The position numbers and the translations under genes were made by a program. From Roseomonas alba (lineage in GTDB: Bacteria > Pseudomonadota > Alphaproteobacteria > Acetobacterales > Acetobacteraceae): a stretch of DNA of 64,000 nt. The stretch is from NCBI RefSeq assembly GCF_019430885.1, contig NZ_JAHYBZ010000002.1, forward strand, positions 806,001 to 870,000. The letters are read 5' to 3'. Shown piece after piece: positions 24,547-33,088 of this stretch; within the stretch, counting starts at the first letter, position 1, and the number at the start of each line of letters is the position of its first letter. Below the pieces are notes generated by a model that searched no databases, was not told the DNA's origin, and worked only from the letters and a program-made list of their open reading frames with translations.

Positions 24547-26862
24547 CTACACCGCCTCCGCCCGCAACTGCTTGGCCGCCGCCACCAGGTTCCGCATGGC
24601 CGGCTTCACTTCCGCCCAGCCGCGCGTCTTGCAGCCGCAATCGGGGTTCACCCACAACCTCTCCCGCGGCAGATGCGCCGCGGCGAGGCGCAGCAGCTCC
24701 GCCATCTCCGCCGCCCCCGGCACACGCGGGCTATGGATGTCCCACACACCGGGCCCGATGGCGTTCGGGTAATCGAACTGCGTGAAGGCATTCAGCAGCT
24801 CCATCCGGCTGCGCGTCGTCTCGATCGAGATGACGTCCGCATCCATCGCCGCGATGGCGCCGATGATGTCGTTGAACTCCGCGTAGCACATGTGGGTGTG
24901 GATCTGCGTCGCATCCACCACGCCGCTCGCGGACAGGCGGAAGCAGAAGGCCGCCCAGTCGAGATAGGCCGCCTGGTCGGCGCGCCGCAGGGGCAGGCCC
25001 TCGCGGAAGGCGGGCTCGTCGATCTGGATGATGGCGATGCCGGCCTTCTCCAGGTCGCAAACCTCCTCGCGCAGGGCCAGCGCGATCTGCGTGCACACCT
25101 CGCTGCGCGGGATGTCCTCTCGCACGAAGGCCCAGAACAGCATGGTGACCGGGCCGGTCAGCATGCCCTTCACCGGCTTGTCCGTCAGGGACTGCGCGTA
25201 GCGCGCCCATTCCACCGTCATCGGTTCGGGACGCGACACATCGCCCCAGATGATCGGCGGCGCCACGCAGCGGCTGCCATAGGATTGCACCCAGCCATGC
25301 TTGGTGAAGGCGTATCCGGCCAGACGCTCGCCGAAATACTTGACCATGTCGTTGCGCTCGAACTCGCCATGGACGAGCACGTCGACGTCTTCCGCCTCCT
25401 GCCAGGCGATGGCCTCGGCGGTCATGGTGCGCAGGCCGGCCTCGTAGTCGGCGTCGCTGATCTCCCCGCGCGCATGGGCCGCACGCGCCTGGCGCACGCC
25501 GGCGGTCTGCGGGAAGGACCCGATGCTGGTCACGGGGAAAGGCGGCAGGTGCAGGCGCTGCTGCTGCGCCTCCGCCCGCTGCGGATAGGCCGACCCGCGC
25601 TGCGCCATGGCCGGGGTCACGGCTGCGACTGCCGCGGCGACGGCCGGATCGTGCAGCCGCGCATCGGCGCGCCATTCTGCCATCACGCGATCGGACTCCG
25701 CGAGCGCCGCGGCGATCGCGCCATCGCCCTCGTCCAGCCCGCGGGCCAGCGCCGAGACCTCGGCGAGCTTCTCCTCCGCGAAGGCGAGCCGCCGCTTCAG
25801 CGCCGGATCCAGCGCATCCTCCCGTGCCAGGGAATGCGGGACGTGCAACAGGGAACAGCTCGGCGCGACCATCAGCCGCCGCGTCCCGCGCCGGTCCGCG
25901 ACCTTGCGCAGCGTGGCGAGCGCCGCGCGCAGATCCGTCCGCCACACATTCCGCCCATCGACGATGCCGAGCGACAGCCAGCGATCCTCCGGCAGCACGG
26001 CGAGGGCAGGTTCCAGCCCTTCCCCCCCCCGCGTCAGGTCGAGATGCAGCCCATCCACCGGCAGCCCCGCCGCGATCGCCAGATTGTCCCGCAGCCCGCC
26101 GAAATAGGTCGCGATCAGCGTCTTCAGCCCCGGCGCCGCCTGCGCCAGTCGGGCATAGGCCGTCGCATAGGCCTCGGCCGCGCCGGCGGGCAGGTCGGTG
26201 ACGAGGCAGGGTTCGTCGATCTGCACCCAAGCCGCACCGGCCTCGGCGATGCCGCGCAGCGCGGCCTCATAGGCCGGCAGAAGTGCCGGCAACAGGGCGA
26301 GCGGCGGCGTACCGTCCTCCGGCTTGGACAGCAGCAGGAAGGAGACGGGGCCAAGCAGCACCGGCCGGGTGCGGCAGTTCTCCGCCAGGCCCTCGGTCAC
26401 CGCCTCCGCCCAGCGGTTCTGCACCAGGCGGAACCGCGTCGCGGCCGACAGGCGTGGCACCAGGTAGTGGTAGTTGGTGTCGAACCATTTGGTCATCTCA
26501 AGCGCCGGGGCATCGGCAGCGATGCCCGCGGCGCGCTCGGCCTCGGTGCCGCGGGCGCCCCGCGCCAGGGCGAAGAGGGTCGCGAGGCTCGCCGGGCCCT
26601 CCCCGTCCCAGCCATAGCCCTCCGGGATGGCGCCGAAGGCCAGCGCGGTTTCCAGCACATGGTCGTAGAAGGCGAAATCGGCCGAGGCGATGTGGCCGAT
26701 CCCGGCACCGCGCTGCGTCGCGCGCGCCCGCATGCGCAGCGCGGCCCCGGCCGTGGCGAGCCCGACCGCATCCAGCGTCCCGGCCCAATGGGATTCGAGC
26801 GCGGCCTTCCACTCGCGTCGTGGACCGATGCGGGGATAGCCGAGCGTGGCGGCAATGGTCAT
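24547..26862 (-). CDS. metE: Cobalamin-independent methionine synthase
   Basis: The 771-residue enzyme methylates homocysteine using 5-methyltetrahydrofolate-triglutamate. Two barrel domains are present. The C-terminal catalytic half carries the zinc ligands in HTHMCY (His and Cys) and NPDCGCKTR (Cys). The start was set at MTIAATLGYPRIG, the normal N-terminus; longer frames run into the riboswitch. A cobalamin riboswitch upstream means the gene is repressed when B12 is available, so a B12-dependent MetH is expected elsewhere in the genome. Confidence 0.96.
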   Translation of the reverse strand: MTIAATLGYPRIGPRREWKAALESHWAGTLDAVGLATAGAALRMRARATQRGAGIGHIASADFAFYDHVLETALAFGAIPEGYGWDGEGPASLATLFALARGARGTEAERAAGIAADAPALEMTKWFDTNYHYLVPRLSAATRFRLVQNRWAEAVTEGLAENCRTRPVLLGPVSFLLLSKPEDGTPPLALLPALLPAYEAALRGIAEAGAAWVQIDEPCLVTDLPAGAAEAYATAYARLAQAAPGLKTLIATYFGGLRDNLAIAAGLPVDGLHLDLTRGGEGLEPALAVLPEDRWLSLGIVDGRNVWRTDLRAALATLRKVADRRGTRRLMVAPSCSLLHVPHSLAREDALDPALKRRLAFAEEKLAEVSALARGLDEGDGAIAAALAESDRVMAEWRADARLHDPAVAAAVAAVTPAMAQRGSAYPQRAEAQQQRLHLPPFPVTSIGSFPQTAGVRQARAAHARGEISDADYEAGLRTMTAEAIAWQEAEDVDVLVHGEFERNDMVKYFGERLAGYAFTKHGWVQSYGSRCVAPPIIWGDVSRPEPMTVEWARYAQSLTDKPVKGMLTGPVTMLFWAFVREDIPRSEVCTQIALALREEVCDLEKAGIAIIQIDEPAFREGLPLRRADQAAYLDWAAFCFRLSASGVVDATQIHTHMCYAEFNDIIGAIAAMDADVISIETTRSRMELLNAFTQFDYPNAIGPGVWDIHSPRVPGAAEMAELLRLAAAHLPRERLWVNPDCGCKTRGWAEVKPAMRNLVAAAKQLRAEAV

Positions 26863-26937
26863 GAACTGCGTCTCCGCCCCCGGTGCACCCAGCCCGGCAG
26901 CCAAGGGATGGCGCTGCCCGCCCGGGTCACGGGCAGG

Positions 26938-27138
26938 TCGGCGGCGCCGGCAGGTCTCCTGGCTTGCGGGTCTCCGCCACCGGCCCGCCTTCCCGCGCCT
27001 GCGCGCAGTGGCCCGCGGAACACCCGCGGAAGGGCCGGCGGCTCGCCGCCGACAGTTGCTGGGGCAGCCGCCGACTTGCGGGGGCGATCCCCGCGCACGG
27101 CGTTCCCTCTTGCGCCCGCTCGCACGGGACCAACGCAT
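26938..27138 (-). promoter_or_regulatory. Cobalamin (B12) riboswitch controlling metE
   Basis: Read on the minus strand, the leader has the AdoCbl riboswitch landmarks in order: GGTCCC (27131-27126), AAGAGGGAA (about 27110), GCTGCCCCAGCAACTGT (near 27070), CACTG, GGGAAGGC, and the B12 box GCCAGGAGACCTGCC (26961-26947). About 75 bases separate it from the metE start and include short stems near 26905-26940 that could sequester the start or terminate. A TATAAT at 27142-27137 lies right at the 5' edge and may be the promoter -10, although the spacing is tight. Confidence 0.93.
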
Positions 27139-27348
27139 TATAAGGATATCTTGATATGTTTTAGATGCAAGAGGGAAGGCTGACCGTGCGACCTCCCGGC
27201 AGGCCCGTGCCGCGCTCCGCGGCCAGATCTGCCCGCATCGGAATGATCGTCTGTGCTCGTGACACCGCGTGGCGTCAGCCTCGTCCAGCTGGGCCCGGCC
27301 GCCATGCCGGGCTGCGGATCGCGGCGGCAGTGCCGAAGGGGCTGAGGC

Positions 27349-27810
27349 CTACCGGCCAGCCGGGACAGCCACCGCCGCGCCGCCTCCCACCGGACCACCG
27401 AAGGCATGGGGACCCTGATTGGCGAAGTTCGGCGAGGCCATCGAGCCGGTCGCTGTCCGGCCGGAGGCCATCGGGTCGCCGAACCCGTGGGGACCCTGAT
27501 TGGCGAAATTCGGAGAGGCCATCGAACCCGCCGCGTTGCGGCCGGAGGCCATCGGGTCTCCGAAGCTGTGGGGGCCCTGGTTGACGAAGTTCTGCGACAC
27601 GGCCTGTCCGGCCGAGGCACGACGTTCGCCCGCCGGTGCGCCCACGCCATGCCCCCGCGGAGCGGCGTCCGGTCCTCGACCGGCCTCCGCGCTGGCAAGG
27701 ACGTGGTCAGCGTCACTGACGTTGGCCATCGCCGGGGCCGCGGCCCCCGCACCGATGCAGCCCGAACCCAGCGCGGCGACGATCAGCAGCATGGAGTGCT
27801 TGAGCGTCAT
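27349..27810 (-). CDS. Small exported protein with three 27-residue tandem repeats
   Basis: The 153-residue product has a signal peptide (about 1-29, ending PAMA). It ends in three tandem units beginning SQNFVNQGPHSFGDPMASGR, SPNFANQGPHGFGDPMASGR and SPNFANQGPHAFGG; the first two are complete (27 residues, 81 bp) and the last is divergent. The repeats are rich in Gly, Pro, Asn and Ser and lack a recognised domain. A lipobox-like LGSGC occurs in the signal but is not a good match. An AT-rich patch at 27928-27960 upstream could be its promoter. Confidence 0.7.
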   Translation of the reverse strand: MTLKHSMLLIVAALGSGCIGAGAAAPAMANVSDADHVLASAEAGRGPDAAPRGHGVGAPAGERRASAGQAVSQNFVNQGPHSFGDPMASGRNAAGSMASPNFANQGPHGFGDPMASGRTATGSMASPNFANQGPHAFGGPVGGGAAVAVPAGR

Positions 27811-28270
27811 GATGATGTCCTTCCCACATGGTTGGAGGCGTTTGCGCCTGCCCGGCAGTCATCTGGGACGGGCGGGATGAAAGTCATGACCGCGCCAAGA
27901 TCACGGCAGCATCCCGTCGAGCTCATGCATAAAAAACGTCACACATCTGAATAATCTCTGGGCCGTCTATTCACTGCAGGGGCGCCCTGATCCAGACGCT
28001 GCCATGATGGAGCCCACGTGAATTCGCGCCTCTGCACTGCGAGGATCGCGCTATGGGCCGTGCTCATTCAGGCCAGGATGCGCGGGAATTCACTGCGCAG
28101 GGGCCGCGACTGCGTGCCACATGCGGATCGGCCGGCATCGCCTCGCAGCATTCGGGCAACCATCGGCGCCACGCGCCGTCGCACCGCCGAACGAGGGGTG
28201 CAGGCACACAACCATCACGCCTGAGCGGCGAACCGTCCCCCTGCCCTGGCAGATGGATCCCGGCGAGCCG
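27811..28270. other. Intergenic stretch with lower GC, no gene recognised
   Basis: This 460-bp gap is less GC-rich than the surroundings and includes ATAAAAAACGTCACAC near 27929. Short frames here overlap each other, have mixed composition and show no family signature. It probably holds the promoter of the reverse-strand repeat protein. Confidence 0.5.
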
Positions 28271-28465
28271 TCAGGCGCCAACCCAGAGGCACAGCTCCGC
28301 TACCGCCCAGGCCAATGCGAGGAAGGCTGTGAAGTCGCGCATCGCCTGGCGGGCGATGCGTCGCACGGGCCTGGCCGGAACGAAGCGCAGCACGGGCGCC
28401 GGGCGCACCGCCACCGGGCAGGGCGGGATCAGCAGCGAGGGATCGCAGGGTCGGGTCGCTCTCAT
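28271..28465 (-). CDS. Possible small membrane protein (64 residues)
   Basis: The frame beginning MRATRPCDPS has a Pro/Arg-rich basic N-terminal half and ends in one hydrophobic helix (FTAFLALAWAVAELCLWVG), so a small single-span protein with the basic side inside is plausible. Upstream on the same strand is an AT-rich patch (28470-28490) that could be a promoter. There is no clear ribosome-binding site and no known family, so it may be spurious. Confidence 0.3.
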   Translation of the reverse strand: MRATRPCDPSLLIPPCPVAVRPAPVLRFVPARPVRRIARQAMRDFTAFLALAWAVAELCLWVGA

Positions 28466-28602
28466 GCGATGATAAGAACAAAACGGGAACATGAATGCAA
28501 GCCCCGTGTGATCCCGTTCACCCGCTTTCCCATCGCCCGCTTGTGCGCCATGCCCCCTGCCGCAGAGAATGGGCGGGACGGAACCCAGAAGGCCCGCCAT
28601 AC

Positions 28603-29391
28603 ATGACCGATTCGAAGGAAGGCCGCCTCGCGCGGCGCGTCTTGATGGTCCGCGCTGCGGCAGCCGGCGGTGTCGCCGGTGTACCCGGCGCCGCCGTCGC
28701 GCAGGGCGGCAAGGGCGAAGGCGGTGGCCAGGCGCCGGCGCCCGCCCCCGCGCCGCCGCAGGGTGCGCCGGCCCCCTCGCCCGGCGGTCCGCCGGTCAAG
28801 GGTCAGCAGCGCCCCCAACAGCCCCGCTCCGGTCTCACGGACGCCGACCCGAATGACGACCCGGGCAATGGCCGCGGCCCACGCGGCGGCGGTCGCCCGA
28901 TGGGACCGAGCGACAACGATCCGAACGATCCGCCGGGCCAGGGGCGCGGAGGCCAGCGCCCCCGCACCGGCGTTTCCGACAACGATCCCAATGATCCGCC
29001 GGGCGGTGGACGTGGTGGCGGCGGTGGTCGCCGTCCCGGCGGCGTCACCGACAACGACCCCAACGATCCGCCAGGCCAGGGCCGCGGCGGAAGCGGCCGT
29101 GGTGGTGTGACGGACAATGATCCGAACGACCCGCCCGGCGGTGGGCGGGGCGGCGGCGCGCGGCGGCCTGGCGGTGTCACCGACAACGACCCCAATGACC
29201 CGCCGGGCCAGGGCCGCGGCGGCGGCCGTCAGGGCGGCGGCGTGTCCGACAGCGACCCGAACGACCCGCCCGGGCAGGGCCGTGGCGGCGGGCAGCGTCC
29301 CGGTCGCCAGGCACCCAGCGGTCCGTCGGACAATGATCCGAACGACCCTCCGGGTCAGGGACGCGGCCGCGGAGGTCCCATCAAGACCTGA
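28603..29391 (+). CDS. Exported Gly/Pro-rich protein with eight DNDPNDPP repeats
   Basis: The 262-residue protein starts with a basic ARRVLMVRAAAAGG signal of possible Tat type, cleaved near AVAQ (about residue 34). A Pro/Ala-rich spacer follows, then eight units of the form (S/T)DNDPNDPPGQGRGG (first unit LTDADPNDDPGNGRG) separated by 4-16 Gly/Arg residues. Alternating Asp/Asn around Pro suggests a disordered, possibly cation-binding chain, loosely recalling Asp-rich calcium-binding repeats. No known family was recognised. The large repeat protein follows 127 bases later. Confidence 0.75.
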   Translation: MTDSKEGRLARRVLMVRAAAAGGVAGVPGAAVAQGGKGEGGGQAPAPAPAPPQGAPAPSPGGPPVKGQQRPQQPRSGLTDADPNDDPGNGRGPRGGGRPMGPSDNDPNDPPGQGRGGQRPRTGVSDNDPNDPPGGGRGGGGGRRPGGVTDNDPNDPPGQGRGGSGRGGVTDNDPNDPPGGGRGGGARRPGGVTDNDPNDPPGQGRGGGRQGGGVSDSDPNDPPGQGRGGGQRPGRQAPSGPSDNDPNDPPGQGRGRGGPIKT

Positions 29392-29518
29392 CCACGGTTT
29401 GGTGACACGGTCTCGTGATATGAGATCGGTCTCCTAATTTCGTCTCTTTTTAGGGACAGGCGGACATCCTGCCCGGGTCCGGCGCCGCAAGGCGTCGGCC
29501 CGAGCCGGAGCCTTCCCC

Positions 29519-32464
29519 CTGTCCACACTCACCCTCACCAGCAACAGCCCGAACACCGTCAGCCTCGCGGGCTTCGACCGGCTGACCGGCGGCACCAAGG
29601 CCGACAGCGTCACCGTCACCGGCGCGCTCGCCGATGCCATCGTCGACCTCGGCGGCGGCAGCGATACGCTGGTCCTCGCCGATGCCGGCAACCTGGCCTC
29701 GGTCCAGGGCGTCGAATCTCTCGTCGGCGGCAATGGCGCGGACACCATCGTCCTCACCGCCCCGACCAGCGACCTGCGCATCGACCTCAAGGGCGGCGGC
29801 GATGCGCTGCTGCTCGCCGATGGCGGCAACTACGTCACGATCACCGGCGTCGAGACGGTCCTCGGCGGCAGCGGCAACGACGACATCTACAGCGGCGCCC
29901 GCATGCTCGGCTTCTATAGCCTGGGCGCCGGGGCCGACCGGCTCTCCATGATCTCGACCAGGGGCAACGCGGTCACCATCGCGCCCGACATCGAGACCGT
30001 CCTCGGCAATCGCGGCATTGAGGAGGTGACGGTCACCGGGGCCGCCCTCGGCATGGCGATCGATCTCAAGGAGGGCGCGGACAGCGTCTGGTTGTCCGAC
30101 GGGGCCGATTCCATCAGCCTCGCCGGCGTCGAATACCTGCGGGCCGGTGGCGGCAACGACACCATCCTGCTCACCGGCTACGCCGAGGGCGTGCTCGATC
30201 TCGGGGCCGGCAACGACCGGCTGGTATTCGGCACGGATGGCGGGCTGGTCACCGTCTCGGGCGCCGAGACCATCCTCGGCGGCGCCGGTAATGACAGCGT
30301 CACCCTGGCGGAAAGCCAGGGCGGCCGCCGCATCGACCTCGGCGCCGGCACCGATTCCCTGGTGCTGGCGGCTGGCGGCAACATCCTAACCCTGCTCGGC
30401 GTCGAGGCCGTCACGGCGGCCAGCGGCGATGACCGCCTCATGCTCGCCGCGGCGCTGCCCAATGGGGGTCTCTTCGACCTCGGCGCGGGCGCGGACAGCA
30501 TCCAGCTTGCCGATGGCGGCAACGCGCTTGCGATACGCGGCGTCGAAACCATTGCCGGAGGCAGCGGCGCCGACAGCATCCTGATGCTCGGCGGCGGCAG
30601 CCTGGTCGCCACAGGCATGGAGACCATCCGCGGCAGTGCCGCATCCGACGCGATCGTGCTGCTGTCGGGCCTGGCCGGGGCGCTGATCGACCTCGGCACC
30701 GGCGCCGACAGCCTGGTCCTGGCCGAGGGCCGGAACACCCTCTGGGCACGCGGCACCGAGACTCTGCGCGGCGGCAGCGGCGATGACGAGGTCACCCTCT
30801 CCGGCGCCATCGCCGCCGGCGTGATCGACCTCGGCGGCGGCGCGGACCGGCTGATCATCCGCGGCGGCCCGGTGCAGGCGCTGATCCTTAACGTCGAGAC
30901 CCTGGAAGGCGGTGGCGGTGACGAGGACCTCACCCTCGCCGCCCCGATGACCGGACGGATCGACCTGCTCGGCGGGCAGGACCGGCTGCGCCTCGGCGAT
31001 GGCGGCAACACGCTGACGGTCGCGGGGGTGGAGACGCTGCTCGGCGGCAGCGGCGCGGACACCATCCTGTTCGGCCGCCGGATGGACCATCCCCTGGTCG
31101 ATCTCGGCGGCGGCGACGACCGGCTCACCCTGGCGGCGGGCGGCAACCGGCTCTCCGTCAGCGGCGTCGAGACCATGACCGGCGGCGCCGGCGCCGATGA
31201 CGTGACCGTGGTCGCGGCCCCGAACAACGCCCTGCTCGATCTCGGCGCCGGGCGCGACAGCGTGGTCCTCACCAATGCGGCCGAACGCTTACGCCTGCGC
31301 AGCGTCGAGAAGCTCGAGGCCGGGGGCGGCGACGACACCATCACCCTGCTCGACACGCTGCGTGGCGCAACGCTGCATCTCGGCGCCGGCCAGGACCGGC
31401 TGACGCTGGCGGGTGGCGACAACATCCTGACTGCGGTGCTGGCCGAGACCATCACGGGTGGCGCGGGCGCGGATGTCGTCACCCTGGGCTCGGCCATGCC
31501 GTCAGGCCTGGTCGACCTCGGCGGCGGCAGCGATCGGCTGATCCTCACGCGCGGCGGCAATCGCATCGCGCTCGCCAATGTCGAGCTCGTCCAGGGCAGC
31601 GACGGTGCGGACACGATCGACCTCGCCGGCGGGGCGAGCGGCGTGATCCTGCGCCTTGGCGCCGGGGACGACCATGTGCTGCTCGGCCCGGGCGGTAATC
31701 AGGTGACGGTCGCGGATGTCGAGCACATCACTGGCGGCAGCGGCGACGATGGAGTCACCCTGGCGCGCGGCACCGGTGCTGCGGAGATCGACCTCGGCGC
31801 CGGCACCGATCGCGTGGTCCTGGCCCAAGGTGCGAATGCGGTCGTGCTGCGCAATGTCGAGGCCGTACAGGGTGCTGCCGGTGCGGATCAGGTCACGATC
31901 GCTGGGGCCGCGGGACAGGTTTCGGTCGCGCTCGGCGCCGGCAGCGACGCCCTGACGCTGGGCGATGGCGGCATCCGCGTCCTGGCCGGGGGCGTGGAAC
32001 TGATCCATGGCGGCGCCGGCAATGATGAGATTGCCGTCACCGCCGTGACCACGGTCCGCACGCGCCTCTATGGCGGCGCGGGCAACGACACCATCACCGG
32101 CGGCGCCGGCAATGACGAGATCACCGGCGGCGCCGGTGTCGATCGCCTGGCCGGAGGCGCCGGGACGGACCTGTTCATCTTCACGGCGGTATCGCATTCG
32201 CCAGTCTCGGCGCCGGACACCATCGTCGGCTTCAACCCGCAGGAGGGCGACGCCCTGGCCTTCGCCGGGATCGGCATGGGCGGCGAATTCCGCTGGCGCG
32301 GCGACTTCGCCTTCACTGCCCAGGGCAGCGCCGAAGGGCGCTTCGACGAGGCGCAGCAGACGCTGTTCATCGACCTCGACGGCGATGGCAGCGCCGACAT
32401 GGCCTTCCTGCTGCCGGGCTTCCCGCCTTCCAGATTCGACACGCATGCGGTGCTCTGGGCGTAG
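29519..32464 (+). CDS. Large secreted solenoid/RTX repeat protein, probable CTG start
   Basis: The frame is open from 29438 and encodes about 981 residues from CTG at 29519, preceded by a GGAG. No ATG, GTG or TTG precedes residue 129 (ATG at 29903), yet the repeats already begin at once (STLTLTSNSPNTVSL). About 19 units of ~45 residues follow, each with IDLGxGxDxLxLADGGN, a GVETI turn and GGSGADxIxL. The end has canonical RTX nonapeptides (GGAGNDTIT, GGAGNDEIT) and a serralysin-type DTIVGFNPQEGD domain, suggesting calcium binding and type I secretion. No transporter is adjacent. Confidence 0.85.
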   Translation: MSTLTLTSNSPNTVSLAGFDRLTGGTKADSVTVTGALADAIVDLGGGSDTLVLADAGNLASVQGVESLVGGNGADTIVLTAPTSDLRIDLKGGGDALLLADGGNYVTITGVETVLGGSGNDDIYSGARMLGFYSLGAGADRLSMISTRGNAVTIAPDIETVLGNRGIEEVTVTGAALGMAIDLKEGADSVWLSDGADSISLAGVEYLRAGGGNDTILLTGYAEGVLDLGAGNDRLVFGTDGGLVTVSGAETILGGAGNDSVTLAESQGGRRIDLGAGTDSLVLAAGGNILTLLGVEAVTAASGDDRLMLAAALPNGGLFDLGAGADSIQLADGGNALAIRGVETIAGGSGADSILMLGGGSLVATGMETIRGSAASDAIVLLSGLAGALIDLGTGADSLVLAEGRNTLWARGTETLRGGSGDDEVTLSGAIAAGVIDLGGGADRLIIRGGPVQALILNVETLEGGGGDEDLTLAAPMTGRIDLLGGQDRLRLGDGGNTLTVAGVETLLGGSGADTILFGRRMDHPLVDLGGGDDRLTLAAGGNRLSVSGVETMTGGAGADDVTVVAAPNNALLDLGAGRDSVVLTNAAERLRLRSVEKLEAGGGDDTITLLDTLRGATLHLGAGQDRLTLAGGDNILTAVLAETITGGAGADVVTLGSAMPSGLVDLGGGSDRLILTRGGNRIALANVELVQGSDGADTIDLAGGASGVILRLGAGDDHVLLGPGGNQVTVADVEHITGGSGDDGVTLARGTGAAEIDLGAGTDRVVLAQGANAVVLRNVEAVQGAAGADQVTIAGAAGQVSVALGAGSDALTLGDGGIRVLAGGVELIHGGAGNDEIAVTAVTTVRTRLYGGAGNDTITGGAGNDEITGGAGVDRLAGGAGTDLFIFTAVSHSPVSAPDTIVGFNPQEGDALAFAGIGMGGEFRWRGDFAFTAQGSAEGRFDEAQQTLFIDLDGDGSADMAFLLPGFPPSRFDTHAVLWA

Positions 32465-32493
32465 CGCCCGGCCCGCGACGACGCTGCGACCGA

Positions 32494-32508
32494 AGCGCCG
32501 GCGGCGCT
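32494..32508. terminator. Short hairpin between convergent genes
   Basis: AGCGCC and GGCGCT form a 6-bp stem with a 3-base loop in the 45-bp gap between the repeat protein and the TPR gene. It is a weak terminator candidate only. Confidence 0.35.
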
Positions 32509-32509
32509 G

Positions 32510-33088
32510 TCAGGTCACGTCGCCCTCCGCCTTGCGGCGCAATTCCCGCAGCCGTTCCTGCCCGCCGCGCAGGCGCGGATTGAGGTCGAGTGCCGCCTGC
32601 ATGCTGCGCAGCGCGCCCGCCGCATCGCCGGCCTGCTCCTGCAGCGTCGACAGCGTCACCAGCGCAGGGAAGTGGCGCGGTTCCAGGCGCAGCGTCTCCT
32701 GCAGATCCCGTGCCGCGGACCGCGCATCGCCCATGGCGGCGTAGGCCTGGGCCCGCTGATGCCAGGCCTCGGCGCTGTCGGGCGAGAGCACCAGCGCGGC
32801 GTCGAAATCCTCCAGCGCCTCGTCGAAGGTGCGCGCCGCCAGGTTCCGCGCGCCGCGGCGCAGCAGCAGCACCGCGGCGGGCGAGGCGCTTTCGATCCAC
32901 AGCACGCGGATGCGGCCTTCGACCAGGGCCGCAGCCGCCTCGTCCGGAGCGATCTTCAGCGTCTCGAACAGGCTGTCGAGTTCGGCGCGCCGCGCCTCCT
33001 GCTGCCGCGTCGGACCGCTCTGCTGCGCGGAGGCGAGGCCGGGCAGCGCCAGCAGCGGCAGGGCGATCACGGCGCGGCGCATGGTCAT
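32510..33088 (-). CDS. Exported TPR-repeat protein
   Basis: The 192-residue product has a signal peptide ending LASA (about residue 21). The rest is helical with at least two clear tetratricopeptide units near residues 95-165 (ALEDFDAALVLSPDSAEAWHQRAQAYAAMGD). Such proteins mediate periplasmic protein interactions. Its start overlaps the end of glcF (ATGA), so it is co-translated with that gene, although no functional link is known. Confidence 0.85.
   Translation of the reverse strand: MTMRRAVIALPLLALPGLASAQQSGPTRQQEARRAELDSLFETLKIAPDEAAAALVEGRIRVLWIESASPAAVLLLRRGARNLAARTFDEALEDFDAALVLSPDSAEAWHQRAQAYAAMGDARSAARDLQETLRLEPRHFPALVTLSTLQEQAGDAAGALRSMQAALDLNPRLRGGQERLRELRRKAEGDVT

Noticed and set aside
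26938-27138. N-terminal extension of MetE into the leader
   Set aside because: The extra 92 residues would translate the cobalamin riboswitch; MTIAATLGYPRIG is the normal MetE start.
24016-27183. A 1055-codon forward open frame across the metE region
   Set aside because: It is antisense to metE and the riboswitch, has no family resemblance, and arises from the high third-position GC of the reverse-strand gene.
28486-28518. An EcfG-type (GGAAC..CGTT) general-stress promoter before the DNDPNDPP gene
   Set aside because: The spacing between GGAAC and CGTT is 24 bases, too long for the 16-18 expected.
28850-29390. Regularly spaced similar sequences suggesting a CRISPR array
   Set aside because: The repeats are in frame, encode DNDPNDPP units and vary at synonymous positions, so they are coding repeats. 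No cas genes are present.
30178-31614. A 478-codon reverse frame inside the large repeat protein
   Set aside because: It is a mirror of the repetitive coding sequence; the forward translation is the one with regular repeats and RTX motifs.
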